A DNA stretch of 64,000 bases from Alcanivorax sp. 24 (GCF_004360225.1 NZ_SNUA01000006.1:1-64000), one strand, 5' to 3'; positions 25,387 to 35,010 are shown, numbered from the stretch's first letter. The notes: generated by a model not told the origin, from the letters alone. Made by a program: numbers and translations.

Positions 25387-26631
25387 TCACAGCGTGAAAT
25401 ACACCGCCGTGGCACCACGGTTTTCCCGCGCCCGGCGTAGTACATCCCGGGCCACGGTGCGCAGGTGCACTTCATCCGGACCGTCCATGAAGCGCAGGGC
25501 GCGGCCCCAGGTCCACAGATAGGCGAGCGGTGTGTCGGGGCTGAGTCCCATGGCACCGAAAATCTGCATGGCCCGGTCCAGTACCCGGGTTTGCAGGCGC
25601 GCGGCCACCACCTTGATCGCGGAGACCGCCACTCTGGCGGCGGCGTTGCCATGGCGGTCCATCCGCCAGGCGGCCTGAAGAACCAGCAAACGGGCCTGGT
25701 CGATCTCCAGCCGGCTCTCGGCGATCCAGTCACGGATATTGTCGAAATCGCACAGGAACTTGCCGAAGGCGCGCCGTTCCAGCGCCCGCTCGCACATCAT
25801 CTCCAGGGCCAGCTCGCATTGCCCGATGGTGCGCATGCAATGGTGCACGCGGCCCGGGCCAAGCCGGGCCTGGGCCATGGTGAAACCGGCGCCGGGCTCG
25901 CCAAGCAGAAACTCGAAGGGCAACCGCACCTGACGAAACAGCAACTCGCAATGACCTTCCGGGGAGTGGTGCTGGAGGATGGGAATGTTGCGTTCCACAC
26001 TCACCCCCGGGGTATCGAGAGGCACCATGATCATGGAATGCTGGTGGTGGGGGCCGCCGCCTTCATGATCATCGCAGCGTGCCAGCACGATGGCGAAGTC
26101 GCAGCGGGGGTGGGCTGCGCCGGTGATGAACCACTTGCGACCGTCCAGTACATAGTGATCGCCGTCCCGGCGCAAAGTGGTGGCGATGTTGGTGGCGTCG
26201 GAGGACGCCACGTCCGGTTCGCTCATGGCGAAACAGGATCTTAGCTCGCCTTCCAGTAAAGGGCGCAGCCAGCGGTCGTACTGCGCCGGGCTGGCGAAGC
26301 GGTGCAGTAATTCCATGTTGCCGGTGTCCGGGGCACTGCAATTGAAAACTTCCGCGGCCCACGGGATGCGTCCCATGATTTCCGCCAGCGGGGCGTAATC
26401 CAGGTTATCCAGACGGGTTCCCGGTTCGTCCTCGCGCAGTTCCGGCAGGAACATATTCCACAAGCCATCCTCCCGGGCTTGAAGCTTGAGCGGATCGATC
26501 ACCGGGAGAGGGTATTCTCCGGCGTTGGCCAGCCGGTGCCATTCCGCGTTGCGGGGCATCACCCGGCGTCGCATGAACTGGTGCATCACGTCCTGGACCT
26601 GGCGGCTGTATTCGGAGAATTCAAACTCCAT
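25387..26631 (-). CDS. acyl-CoA dehydrogenase family protein
   Basis: This 414-residue flavoenzyme would introduce an alpha-beta double bond into an acyl-CoA, passing electrons to ETF. It shows CFAMSEPDVASSDATNIATTL, the segment DGRKWFITGAAHPRC, and RAFGKFLCDFDNIRDWIAESRLEIDQARLLVLQAAW of the C-terminal helical domain. MGLSPDTPLAYLWTWGRALRFMDGPDEVH carries the end of the active-site region, in which DGPDEVHLRTVAR is typical of long-chain or aryl subfamilies (ACAD10/11-like). The gene stands alone between ccdA and a noncoding stretch. Chain-length specificity is unknown. Confidence 0.88.
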   Translation of the reverse strand: MEFEFSEYSRQVQDVMHQFMRRRVMPRNAEWHRLANAGEYPLPVIDPLKLQAREDGLWNMFLPELREDEPGTRLDNLDYAPLAEIMGRIPWAAEVFNCSAPDTGNMELLHRFASPAQYDRWLRPLLEGELRSCFAMSEPDVASSDATNIATTLRRDGDHYVLDGRKWFITGAAHPRCDFAIVLARCDDHEGGGPHHQHSMIMVPLDTPGVSVERNIPILQHHSPEGHCELLFRQVRLPFEFLLGEPGAGFTMAQARLGPGRVHHCMRTIGQCELALEMMCERALERRAFGKFLCDFDNIRDWIAESRLEIDQARLLVLQAAWRMDRHGNAAARVAVSAIKVVAARLQTRVLDRAMQIFGAMGLSPDTPLAYLWTWGRALRFMDGPDEVHLRTVARDVLRRARENRGATAVYFTL

Positions 26632-27004
26632 GGGGCGCTCCTCGCTGATTGGACCCTTCAGCCTAGGGCACTGGGGAGGAGAGGCTTTTGATGATGATCA
26701 AGAAAAATGGTAAGCACACAATACGCTGGGCGGCGGCGAGGTATGAGGCGATAGTATTGAGCCGGACGCCAAAAGAGGAGAACCTGAACCTGCGCCCCTG
26801 CAAACGCTCAAAGTAGTTGGACTTGTATCCGCGAAGCTTTCAGACAGAGTGCTCTAAAGCGTCCGGCCCAGCTCAACTCACTCTTGAGACGGTCCCGTAT
26901 GCGATAACGATTCGCCAACGAGAATCCGCTGTCATTTCCTTGTCACGGTAATCCCGCTGGGGGCCTGCCATAATCGAGCGGCTTTTCGCACCCCGGAGGT
27001 ATCC
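26632..27004. other. 373-base intergenic region
   Basis: No gene is supported here. It contains the dispersed GCGTCCGGC/GCCGGACGC words near 26763 and 26857 and presumably the promoters of the divergent acyl-CoA dehydrogenase and CHAD genes. A strong ribosome site GGAGG precedes the CHAD start. Confidence 0.6.
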
Positions 27005-27874
27005 ATGAGTTCCCCCATGCTGGAACGGCTGGTGGCCGTGGCCTGTGACCAGGATTGCCAGGCTCTCGCATCGTTGATGGATCAACGGCAATTGACACCG
27101 GAACAGGTTCATTCCCTGCGTGTGCTGATCAAACGTCAGCGCGCGTTGTGGCAGCTGATGTCCACCCAGGGTGAAAGCAAGCGCGGCCAGAAGCAGGACA
27201 AGGCGTTGCGTACCGGAGCCAGACTGCTGGCCGCTTCCCGTGATCGCCAGGTCACCGAAGAGACGCTGGCTTCATTGAAGCTGACCACGCGCCGGGATTA
27301 TGAGCTGCAGGCACTGGAGCGGGTGATTGCCTGGCTGACGGAGGAGCAGGGCGAGCCGGTGGCACCGCCAGTGCCGGAAGTATTGCCTCTGGTGTTCCAG
27401 GAAGACCTGGACGCCTGGCAGGCGCTCAAGCGCAAGGGGGAGGATCAGGAGGTCATCCGCAAGGGGTACGTCACGTTGTACCGGCAATTACGTCAGCAGG
27501 CCCTGGAGACCCTGTCCGAGGGCAAGGACGAGGACTGGCACCGTTTGCGCCGCGACGTGAAATATATGCTTTATCAACTGGAGCCTCTGGGCGGCACGCT
27601 GGCGGACGCCGATGTGGATATAAAACGGATCCGCAAGCTGGGCAGTTGCCTTGGTGACCTGCACGATTTGCACATGTTGGATGACCATCTGAAACGCCGC
27701 CTCAAGAAAACCTCGGACGCTGAACTCCGTGAAGCGCTGGTCTGCGCGCGCCAACTGACCGCCCGCCGCGAAGAGAGGGTGATGACGGAGTGCCGGCAGC
27801 GTACCCGCCGTGTGTTTGAATTGAAGCCGAAAATGTTGCGGCAGGCCCTGGAGCAGCTTTCTTTTCCCGCCTGA
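27005..27874 (+). CDS. CHAD domain-containing protein
   Basis: The 289-residue protein is an all-helical, strongly basic CHAD domain. The start of the domain is QVHSLRVLIKRQRALWQLM (residues 34-53) and the second repeat contains WHRLRRDVKYMLYQLEPL and IRKLGSCLGDLHDLHMLDDHL. CHAD domains bind polyphosphate through conserved His, Lys and Arg residues and often occur with CYTH or polyphosphate enzymes; here the domain stands alone with no polyphosphate gene nearby. The ATG at 27005 has GGAGG six bases upstream. Confidence 0.85.
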   Translation: MSSPMLERLVAVACDQDCQALASLMDQRQLTPEQVHSLRVLIKRQRALWQLMSTQGESKRGQKQDKALRTGARLLAASRDRQVTEETLASLKLTTRRDYELQALERVIAWLTEEQGEPVAPPVPEVLPLVFQEDLDAWQALKRKGEDQEVIRKGYVTLYRQLRQQALETLSEGKDEDWHRLRRDVKYMLYQLEPLGGTLADADVDIKRIRKLGSCLGDLHDLHMLDDHLKRRLKKTSDAELREALVCARQLTARREERVMTECRQRTRRVFELKPKMLRQALEQLSFPA

Positions 27875-28133
27875 GCGTCACCGGAGACAAGCGCTGGAAT
27901 GACCCTCGCGCCAGTCCGGGCCCGGCGCTTCGAAGGCGCAAACGTCCTTTACATCGGTCAATGTCATGGACATTGGCCGCAGCGCCCTGATTGAGCCATC
28001 CGCTTGGCCGTAGCGCCGCTGATTCGGCACCATCCGACCTTCCGGTCACCCCGGGACCCCCGCATTATGGGCCAATGTCACGAGCCGCCGACCACGCGAG
28101 GATGGCGGCTCAGCCCATTCGGCGGAGAGAATC

Positions 28134-29633
28134 ATGGCCAATAACCACTTCGATGTTCTGATCATTGGCGCCGGCCTGTCCGGTATCGGCGCCGCTTGTC
28201 ATTTGAGCCGCCAATGCCCGGAGCGCAGCTACGCTATCATTGAGCGTCGTGAGCGCATGGGGGGCACCTGGGACCTGTTCCGTTATCCGGGGATCCGTTC
28301 CGACTCGGATATGTTCACGCTCGGCTATAACTTCCGCCCCTGGACCGAAGCCAAGGTGCTGGCGGACGGGCCGTCGATCCGCAACTACATCGTCGACACC
28401 GCCAAGGAATACAAGGTCGAGGACAAGATCCGCTATGGCCGCAAGATGACCGGGGCGCGCTGGTCCTCGACACAGAACCGCTGGACCGTGGATCTGGTGC
28501 GCGAGGAAGATGGCGGTACCGAACAGATCACCTGTCAGTTCCTGTACTGCTGCACCGGTTACTACAATTACGATGCCGGCTATACCCCGGACTTCCCCGG
28601 CGTGGACGACTTCAAAGGCCAACTGGTCCATCCGCAAAAATGGCCCGAGGACCTGGATTATTCCGGCAAGAAGGTGGTGGTGATCGGCAGTGGCGCCACC
28701 GCCGTGACGTTGGTGCCGGCGATGGCGGACAAAGCCGGCAGCATCACCATGCTGCAGCGATCGCCTACCTATGTGGCCACGGTGCCGCAGGAAGACCCGA
28801 TCTCCGCCAATCTGCGCCGGTTCCTGCCGGAGATGGCGGTGTACCGTCTGGCCCGGGCGCGCAATATCGCGTTGCAACGCATGGTGTTCAAGCTGTCCAA
28901 GCAGCGGCCCAAGCTGGTGCGCCGCGCCTTGCTGGCCGCCGCCCGTCGTCAGTTGGGCACCGAATTCGACATGACCCACTTCAAGCCTCAGTACAACCCG
29001 TGGGACGAGCGCTTGTGCGCGGTCCCCAACGGTGATCTGTTCAAGGTACTGCGCAGGGGCAAGGCGGATGTGGTGACCGACCATATCGACACGTTCACCG
29101 AGAACGGTATTCGCTTGAAATCCGGCAAGGAGCTGGAGGCCGACATCATCATTACCGCCACCGGTCTGGACCTGCAACTGCTGGGCGGCGCCAGCCTGAC
29201 CGTGGACGGTGAGGAAGTGGTGCCCAAGGATACTTTGGTGTATCGCGGGCTGATGTTGCGTGACGTGCCCAACATGGCGCTGGTGTTCGGCTACACCAAT
29301 TCTTCCTGGACCCTGAAGGCGGACTTGGTCAGCGAGTATGTGTGCCGCCTGCTCAATTACATGGCGCGCAATGGTATTGAACGAGTGACGCCGCGTGACG
29401 AGGAAGGTTGCGATACCGACGACAATTTCGTCGGCCTGCAATCCGGCTATGTGCAGCGCGCCGCCGACCGTCTGCCCCGCCAGGGCAACAAGGCGCCCTG
29501 GCAGGTGCTGAACAACTACTTCAAGGATTTGCCGGCGCTGCGGTTCGGGCGGATCGAGGACGACACCCTGGAGTTCTCACCGGCTCCGGCCAGCCGTCGC
29601 CGTGGTGGTTTGCTGGCGATGTTGCGGAGCTGA
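28134..29633 (+). CDS. AlmA/EthA-type flavin-binding monooxygenase
   Basis: This 499-residue enzyme has FAD motif VLIIGAGLSGIGAACHL, the family block GGTWDLFRYPGIRSDSDM, NADPH motif VVVIGSGATAVT and the fingerprint FKGQLVHPQKWPED (FxGxxxHxxxWP). The GGTWDLFRYPGIRSDSDM block and NFRPW that follows are shared by AlmA, the long-chain alkane monooxygenase of Acinetobacter and Alcanivorax, and by EthA. AlmA-like oxidation of long-chain alkanes is therefore possible, but EthA-like Baeyer-Villiger ketone oxidation fits equally. GGAGAG precedes the ATG by four bases. The gene is monocistronic, followed by a REP element. It lacks the basic tail of the paralogue at 22104. Confidence 0.85.
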   Translation: MANNHFDVLIIGAGLSGIGAACHLSRQCPERSYAIIERRERMGGTWDLFRYPGIRSDSDMFTLGYNFRPWTEAKVLADGPSIRNYIVDTAKEYKVEDKIRYGRKMTGARWSSTQNRWTVDLVREEDGGTEQITCQFLYCCTGYYNYDAGYTPDFPGVDDFKGQLVHPQKWPEDLDYSGKKVVVIGSGATAVTLVPAMADKAGSITMLQRSPTYVATVPQEDPISANLRRFLPEMAVYRLARARNIALQRMVFKLSKQRPKLVRRALLAAARRQLGTEFDMTHFKPQYNPWDERLCAVPNGDLFKVLRRGKADVVTDHIDTFTENGIRLKSGKELEADIIITATGLDLQLLGGASLTVDGEEVVPKDTLVYRGLMLRDVPNMALVFGYTNSSWTLKADLVSEYVCRLLNYMARNGIERVTPRDEEGCDTDDNFVGLQSGYVQRAADRLPRQGNKAPWQVLNNYFKDLPALRFGRIEDDTLEFSPAPASRRRGGLLAMLRS

Positions 29634-29699
29634 CGGGCCGATGACGCGCTCCTTTCCGGCATGGAGAGGGCTATTGGTGTCTCACAATTCGCCTACAGG

Positions 29700-29802
29700 C
29701 AGGCGGCGCCCTTCGCCGGCAAGCGGAGCGCCGTCCCGGCAGCTTCCCACGGGAGCTTTGTCGTCCCGTCCGTGGGAAGCGAGTTTACTCGCGAATAGCG
29801 TG
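29700..29802. repeat. degenerate REP element
   Basis: Contains CGCCGGCAAGCGGAGCGCC, GGCAGCTTCCCACGG, and CCGTGGGAAGCGAGTTTACT followed by CGCGAATAG: the same TCCCAC/GTGGGA and GCGAAT words as the other REPs, with a diverged spacer. It lies between convergent genes. Confidence 0.6.
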
Positions 29803-29836
29803 CCGTAGGCAAGTGGTTATGCCAAAGCAGCAACGC

Positions 29837-30694
29837 TTACCGCCGCCGCGCGGTCAGCACTTCGCGTAATACCCGATTCTCGATGCGAAACGGCAACGAC
29901 ATGTGATCTTCATTCCCGATCACGGTGACGCTGCTGCGCAGTCCCCAGGCGGATAACGGCTGCAGACGCTTTTGCAATGCCACGGTGTTCTGCACCTCCT
30001 GGGGTGAATCCCGCTCCGCCACGATCAGTGCCAGACTGGTGTGTGTCACATCGATCTCGCGACTGGTGACCTGTTCGGTGAAGCGGCGCTCGGGGGGCAG
30101 TAGATAATGGTCGTGCCACCACAGGCTGGGACTGGCGGAAATATGGTGATCGAACAGTTCCGGTCGGGTGAATAGCGCGTAAACCGTGAACATGCCGCCG
30201 AACGAGTGGCCATAGAGGCTTTGTTGATCCTCGTCCACGGTGTAGTGTTCCGCGACCTTCGGCATCAGTGTTCTCTCCATGAAATCCAGCAACTGGTCCT
30301 GGCCACCCTGGGGCGGGTCGTTGCGATCCTCGGGGACCGGCGGCGAAAAATCATAGGACCGGCGCAGGAAGTTGAGCGGTTCATCTCCTGGGTACCCGAT
30401 GCCGACGATGATCGCTTTCCGGTACGCCTTTTGCGCCCGTTTCGCTTCGTGCAGCGATGCGAAATAGGCGTTGGCGTCCAGCACATACAGCACCGGATAG
30501 CCGCCGGTGTAGGGCGGTTCCCCTTCCGGTTCGCTGATCATGATGCGGTAGGAGTGGCCTTCGGCGTTGACGAGCCGCCATTCCACGGTGCCACTCAACG
30601 TCACCGGAGTGTCTTTGGCGGCAGCGATCAGTGGCATGGTGATGCCGCAGAAAAACAGAGTGATCAACCAGCGGGCAGTGAAGACAATGGACAT
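29837..30694 (-). CDS. periplasmic alpha/beta-hydrolase esterase, siderophore-esterase (IroE/Fes-like) type
   Basis: The 285-residue protein has an N-terminal signal or anchor (WLITLFFCGITMPLIAAA) and a putative-esterase fold: YPVLYVLDANAYF, AIIVGIGYPGDE, the nucleophile elbow YGHSFGGMF and the late His in GNEDHMSLPF. The segment RRSYDFSPP followed by a Gly-Gly region is typical of IroE-like enzymes that hydrolyse ester-linked siderophores. It starts nine bases after the TonB-receptor stop with AGGAG in the receptor's end, so the two form one transcript. Probable role: release iron or trim the siderophore in the periplasm (inference). Confidence 0.82.
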   Translation of the reverse strand: MSIVFTARWLITLFFCGITMPLIAAAKDTPVTLSGTVEWRLVNAEGHSYRIMISEPEGEPPYTGGYPVLYVLDANAYFASLHEAKRAQKAYRKAIIVGIGYPGDEPLNFLRRSYDFSPPVPEDRNDPPQGGQDQLLDFMERTLMPKVAEHYTVDEDQQSLYGHSFGGMFTVYALFTRPELFDHHISASPSLWWHDHYLLPPERRFTEQVTSREIDVTHTSLALIVAERDSPQEVQNTVALQKRLQPLSAWGLRSSVTVIGNEDHMSLPFRIENRVLREVLTARRR

Positions 30695-30703
30695 GGGGGG
30701 CTC

Positions 30704-33112
30704 CTACCAACGATAGCTGACGCTGCCGATCACGCTGCGGCCTTCGCCGCGATAGCAATAACCGGCCTCGCAGGCGATGTATTGTTTGTCGAGCACATTC
30801 TTGGCGTTGACGCCGACACGGAATCCGGTGAGCGCGCCACGCAGGTCATAGTGCGCGCCGAGATCCACCAACGTGTAGGCCTCGTTTTTTTTGTCGTTAT
30901 TGCTGTCGCTGTAGTTGCTGCCGACATAGCGGGCGCCACCGGCCACACCGAGGCCATCGAGAACGCCTCCGTACTGATGGTATTCCAACCACAGGCTGGC
31001 CAGATGGCGGGGCCGGTTGATCGGATCCCTGCCTTCGTCGCCGTCGTTGCTTTTGGTCACCTCGGCGTCGTTGAACGCATAACTGGCGGTCATGCGCAGG
31101 GCCTCGTTGATGTCGGAAACCGCTTCCAGTTCGATGCCCCGGGAACGTTCTTCGCCGGTCTGCAAGTGATTCAGGGCATTGTCCGGATCGCGGGTGAGCA
31201 CATTGGTTTGCGTCAACTGATACAGCGACGCGGTGAGCAGGGTGCGGCTGCCCGGTGGCTGGTATTTTACCCCGAGTTCGACCTGTTCTCCCTCGGTGGG
31301 TTGGTAATCCTCACCGTGGATATTGGCGCCATTCTCGGGAAGAAAGGACTGGGCATAACTGACGTAAGGCGCGACGCCGGAATCGAACAGATAGAGAGCA
31401 CCGATCTGCCCGGTGGTTTTGTCATTGTGACTCTTGTCGTGACTGCCGTTGAGGCGATTCTTCTTGTCGGTGGCGCTCCAGTCCTGACGAAGTCCGGCGG
31501 ACAGCCGCCAGCCACCGAACGCCATTTGGTTCGTCAGATACAGGCCGCCGCGATGCGAGATGCCGCTTTGATCGGTGAACACCGTGCCGGTGGTCGGTTT
31601 GGGGACCGGCTGATGATAGTCCGGGTTGGTGATGTCGATGGCCGGTGCCGTGCCGGACGCGTAGACCACATCGTAGTTCAGCCAGGTGTAGTCGATACCG
31701 GTGAGCAGGGTATGGCGGACCGGGCCAGTGCTCAGTTCGGTGACCAGACGGGTATCGGAAGTCACCGACTCCATGGTTTCGTAAATGCCGTAGCTGGAGC
31801 GCCGCAGCAGATTCGGGTTGCTGCTGTCGGCGCCAGTGACTCCGAGATACTGGTTGGTGGTATCAACGTTTCCGTAACGCAGATTATGCTGGAAGCGGAC
31901 GTTGTTATTGAAAGCGTGCTCGAACTCATAACCCAGACTCCATTGCTGTTGCTCCAGTTTGTCGAATGCCTCGTCGCCGGGCCAGAAACGGGTCAGGGTG
32001 TCGCCTTGCTGGTAGGGCCGCGGCGAGCCGCTGGTGAGACGGTCACTGTACTGCGCCAGCAACGTCAATTGAGTGTCCTCGTCGATGCGCCAGCTCAGTG
32101 ATGGGGCCAGCAGGGTAATATCGTTGTCCACCTGCTCGATATCGGTCTCGGCGTCGCGGGCGACACCGACCAGCCGGTAAAGCACATCCGCGTTCCGGTC
32201 CAGCTTGCCGCCGACATCGAACTGGCCTTGCAGGTGATCATTGTTGCCGGCCTGCAATTCCACCTCCTTGCGTGCCGACAAACTCGGCCTTTTGCTCACC
32301 CGGTTGACCATGCCGCCGGGACTGATCTGTCCATACAGTACCGAGGCCGGACCTTTAAGGATTTCCACCCGCTCCAGCGCGTAGGGTTCACTGATGTAGT
32401 AGGACAGCCAGCCGGTGTTGGGTTGGCGCAGCCCGTCCAGGAAGTCGGCGTTGGTGGTGGCCGGGTAGCCGCGCACCTTGATCTGGTCGAATCGGGGATC
32501 CAGACCAGCGCCACCGACGCTGACCCCGGCGGTGTAGGCCACCGCTTCCTCGACGCTGGAGGCTTTGCGGTCGGCGATCTGATCGGAGGTGACCACGCTG
32601 ATACTCTGCGCCGTTTCCAGGACAGGAGTATCGGTTTTGGTGGCGGTACGGCTGTAACCGGCCTGATAGCCGTCCACCGGGTCGACGCCGTTGGTGCCGC
32701 CGGGCTGACCTCGCACGGTGACCGGGTCCAATACGTGCTCGGGGGCACCCTGTTGAACCGGAACTACTACGTAGCCGCCGCGGCCCTGCTCCACGGTGAG
32801 CCCGGTGCCGGCCAGCAGTTGTGCCAGGGCTTGCGCCACCGAGGTGGGCTGGCGGAGTCCGTGGGTTCGCCGTGCTTTGACCAGATCCGGAGAGAAGGAC
32901 AGGGTGATGCCGGTTTGCTGGGCGAACCGGCTCAGAGCGGGAGCCAGCGGGCCGGCGTCTATACGGATGTCGCGCAGGGCCGCGGGGGGCGGTGCTGTTT
33001 CGGCGGGTGGGGTGGCAAGGGCGGGGCCGCAGCCCAGGGTTAGCGCCAGCGCGGAGGCGAGCGTACGCCGGCGCCATGGGCGGCTGGGGTGGTGAGAAAA
33101 AGAGAAAAGCAT
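30704..33112 (-). CDS. TonB-dependent siderophore receptor with N-terminal signalling domain
   Basis: The 802-residue outer-membrane receptor has a signal peptide ending near LALTLGCGPALA, an STN/secretin-like signalling domain at about residues 45-120 (IRIDAGPLAPALSRFAQQ, then VAQALAQLLAGTGLTV), a TonB box region (DPVTVRGQ), the plug (ISVVTSDQIADRKASSVEEAV, ERVEILKGPASVLYGQ) and a 22-strand barrel ending in SVIGSVSYRW with the aromatic terminal residue needed for BAM assembly. The signalling domain identifies it as the transducer partner of the FecR/FecI pair encoded upstream. Ligand unknown; the downstream esterase suggests an ester-type siderophore. Confidence 0.92.
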   Translation of the reverse strand: MLFSFSHHPSRPWRRRTLASALALTLGCGPALATPPAETAPPPAALRDIRIDAGPLAPALSRFAQQTGITLSFSPDLVKARRTHGLRQPTSVAQALAQLLAGTGLTVEQGRGGYVVVPVQQGAPEHVLDPVTVRGQPGGTNGVDPVDGYQAGYSRTATKTDTPVLETAQSISVVTSDQIADRKASSVEEAVAYTAGVSVGGAGLDPRFDQIKVRGYPATTNADFLDGLRQPNTGWLSYYISEPYALERVEILKGPASVLYGQISPGGMVNRVSKRPSLSARKEVELQAGNNDHLQGQFDVGGKLDRNADVLYRLVGVARDAETDIEQVDNDITLLAPSLSWRIDEDTQLTLLAQYSDRLTSGSPRPYQQGDTLTRFWPGDEAFDKLEQQQWSLGYEFEHAFNNNVRFQHNLRYGNVDTTNQYLGVTGADSSNPNLLRRSSYGIYETMESVTSDTRLVTELSTGPVRHTLLTGIDYTWLNYDVVYASGTAPAIDITNPDYHQPVPKPTTGTVFTDQSGISHRGGLYLTNQMAFGGWRLSAGLRQDWSATDKKNRLNGSHDKSHNDKTTGQIGALYLFDSGVAPYVSYAQSFLPENGANIHGEDYQPTEGEQVELGVKYQPPGSRTLLTASLYQLTQTNVLTRDPDNALNHLQTGEERSRGIELEAVSDINEALRMTASYAFNDAEVTKSNDGDEGRDPINRPRHLASLWLEYHQYGGVLDGLGVAGGARYVGSNYSDSNNDKKNEAYTLVDLGAHYDLRGALTGFRVGVNAKNVLDKQYIACEAGYCYRGEGRSVIGSVSYRW

Positions 33113-33236
33113 GGTGTCGTTCCGCTATCGTTTAAGGACGTGTCATCCCGTTAACCGAACGACAGGGGAAAAACCGACACACTTTCTGATTTCCTGCTAA
33201 CACTGATGACCGCGACTCGGCGATTGCCACGGAGCC

Positions 33237-33412
33237 GCCGTGGGAGCTTCTCTGGTGCCTTGCAAGCTCGCTAGTGCGCCACTCGCCAGCAGGCTGGCTC
33301 TCACGGATCATGCTACGAAGCCGCCGTGGGAGCATGCTTGCAAGCGAATGGCCAACGGCCCGGGGGCATTCGCGGCCAAGGCCGCTTCCCACGGCGGCTT
33401 TCTTTGTCGTCC
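33237..33412. repeat. compound REP region between fecR-like and receptor genes
   Basis: The 316-base gap holds no gene. It contains repeated GCCGCCGTGGGAGC, GCAAGCTCGC, GCTTGCAAGCGAATGGCC and GCCGCTTCCCACGGCGGC units, i.e. several REP hairpins in mixed orientation. The receptor promoter, expected to be FecI-dependent, lies in the remaining 120 bases before 33112. Confidence 0.65.
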
Positions 33413-33428
33413 CGGCGGTGCTCCGGCG

Positions 33429-34403
33429 TCATGCCCGGGCCATCACCCGGACCCACCAGGATGTACGCCAGACTACCTCCACCGGCAGCAGGCGGCCGAG
33501 GTCCTCCATCAAGGCGTCGGGATGGTCCAACTGGAATACGCCGGAGAGACGCAGATCCGCCACCGCCGGATCACAACCAGTGTGCCCGCTACGGTAACGG
33601 GCCAGTTCGGCGACGAACTCTTCCAGGCGCATGTCGTCCACCACCAGCATGCCGCTCGTCCAGGCCGTTGGCGGTTGCGTTGGTGTGGCCAGAGGGGTGG
33701 CGGCGAAGTCGCCCAGCCGCCAGTGCTCACCGGGGGCGCAACGCTGCTGTTGACCGGTGGCGGTGATGGCGGTGACCTCGCCTTGTTCCACCCAGAGGGT
33801 GGCGAAATCGCCCTGGTGGTCCCGTAACAGAAACCGGGCCCGCCTGGTTTCGCAATGGCCGAAACGATGCTCGACCCGTAGCGGTCGAGGCAAGGCATAG
33901 CCTGCATCCGCTCCGCTTTCCACCCACATTTCGCCGTGATTCAGCACCAGACGCCGCTCGTTGTCGCTATAGCGCACGTCCAGGGAAGAGCGCGTATTGA
34001 GCTGGATGCGGGTACCGTCCTCCAGCGTCAGACGCTGCTGTTCTCCGGCACCGGTACGGTAGTCAGCGTGTAGTGGTGAGTGTCGGTAGGCGAGCCAACC
34101 ACCGGGGGTGCCCACCAACAGTGCGAGTAGGCTCTTCAGCGCGCGGCGCCGATGCAGATCGGCACCAGCATTGTTCAGCACCGGTAAGGCCATGTCCCTG
34201 TCCGGCAGAGTCTCCAGCAGTGAACGGAATTCGCCACGCAGGCTGCACAGCCGTTGCCAGGCCAGAGCATGGTCGGGATGGTGTTCGCACCACTCGAGGA
34301 TGTCCTGCCAGGCCGCCTGGCGATCATCGGTGCCGTCCAAACGCAATTGCCACTGGATCGCGGTGTGCACCACCGATTCCGGCAGAGTCCGCTCGTGGGT
34401 CAT
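33429..34403 (-). CDS. FecR-family anti-sigma/sigma regulator
   Basis: The 324-residue protein has the FecR layout: N-terminal DUF4880-like cytoplasmic part (AIQWQLRLDGTDDRQAAWQDILEW, then HPDHALAWQRL), a hydrophobic segment near residue 90 (LKSLLALLVGTPGGWLAY), and a periplasmic FecR domain (GEQQRLTLEDGTRIQLNTRSSLDV, VLNHGEMWVES). It should relay receptor occupancy to the sigma factor. It starts two bases after the FecI-like stop, so the two are co-translated. The receptor follows after the REP region. Confidence 0.9.
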   Translation of the reverse strand: MTHERTLPESVVHTAIQWQLRLDGTDDRQAAWQDILEWCEHHPDHALAWQRLCSLRGEFRSLLETLPDRDMALPVLNNAGADLHRRRALKSLLALLVGTPGGWLAYRHSPLHADYRTGAGEQQRLTLEDGTRIQLNTRSSLDVRYSDNERRLVLNHGEMWVESGADAGYALPRPLRVEHRFGHCETRRARFLLRDHQGDFATLWVEQGEVTAITATGQQQRCAPGEHWRLGDFAATPLATPTQPPTAWTSGMLVVDDMRLEEFVAELARYRSGHTGCDPAVADLRLSGVFQLDHPDALMEDLGRLLPVEVVWRTSWWVRVMARA

Positions 34404-34405
34404 GG

Positions 34406-34924
34406 TCAGGCGCCGCCCTGCTCGAAGCGCAGCCGGTAGCAGTGCATCAGGGCTTCGGCCACGTAACGCTCGGCGGTGCGGGTGGAGACGCCGAGCTGTT
34501 CGGCCACTTGGCGATGACTCTGGCCACCCAACTGGTAAAGCAGGAAGGCTCGACGTACCCGGGGCTTCAGACCGTCCAGCATGGCCGCCACCCGCTCCAG
34601 CATTTGCAGGGCTTCGTTACGGGTTTCGGCGGAGGGTGCGTATCCCTGAGGCAACTGTGCCAATGCTTCCAGGTAGGCTTTTTCCAGAGCGCCGCGGCGC
34701 CAGAAATCGATTACCAGCCCCTTGGCGATAGTGCCCAGAAAAGCTCGCGGCGCTTCGCCGGTGACCGGCTTTCCGCGCACCAGCACACGCACGAAGGTGT
34801 CCTGGGCAATGTCGGCGGCCTGCTCGGTGCAACCCAGCTTGCGCCGCAACCAAAGATGCAGCCAGCCGTGGTGGTCACGATACAGCTCGGCCAGATGGGA
34901 CGGATCGATTTCAGTGGCGGGCAT
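34406..34924 (-). CDS. FecI-like ECF sigma factor
   Basis: A 172-residue ECF sigma factor. Region 2 reads LYRDHHGWLHLWLRRKLGCTEQAADIAQDTFVRVL and region 4 reads LKPRVRRAFLLYQLGGQSHRQVAEQLGVSTRTAERYVAEAL; both match FecI-type sigma factors for siderophore uptake. The ATG at 34924 gives the usual length; a frame open to 34984 lacks a ribosome site and adds 20 residues. It should transcribe the receptor-esterase genes when the receptor is occupied, and its own expression is probably iron repressed through the Fur-like box upstream. Confidence 0.9.
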   Translation of the reverse strand: MPATEIDPSHLAELYRDHHGWLHLWLRRKLGCTEQAADIAQDTFVRVLVRGKPVTGEAPRAFLGTIAKGLVIDFWRRGALEKAYLEALAQLPQGYAPSAETRNEALQMLERVAAMLDGLKPRVRRAFLLYQLGGQSHRQVAEQLGVSTRTAERYVAEALMHCYRLRFEQGGA

Positions 34925-34991
34925 GGGACGGAGACGGGTGGTTGGCGAAAGTGCGATGCCTGGAAGCAGGCGTTGAAAACACACATTAAAC

Positions 34992-35010
34992 GCGAATCAG
35001 TCTCATTACA
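34992..35010 (-). promoter_or_regulatory. Fur-box-like site upstream of the FecI-like gene
   Basis: On the minus strand TGTAATGAGACTGATTCGC matches 12 of 19 positions of the classical Fur consensus, including the AATGA and ATT cores. It lies 68 bases before the sigma factor start. Confidence 0.55.
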
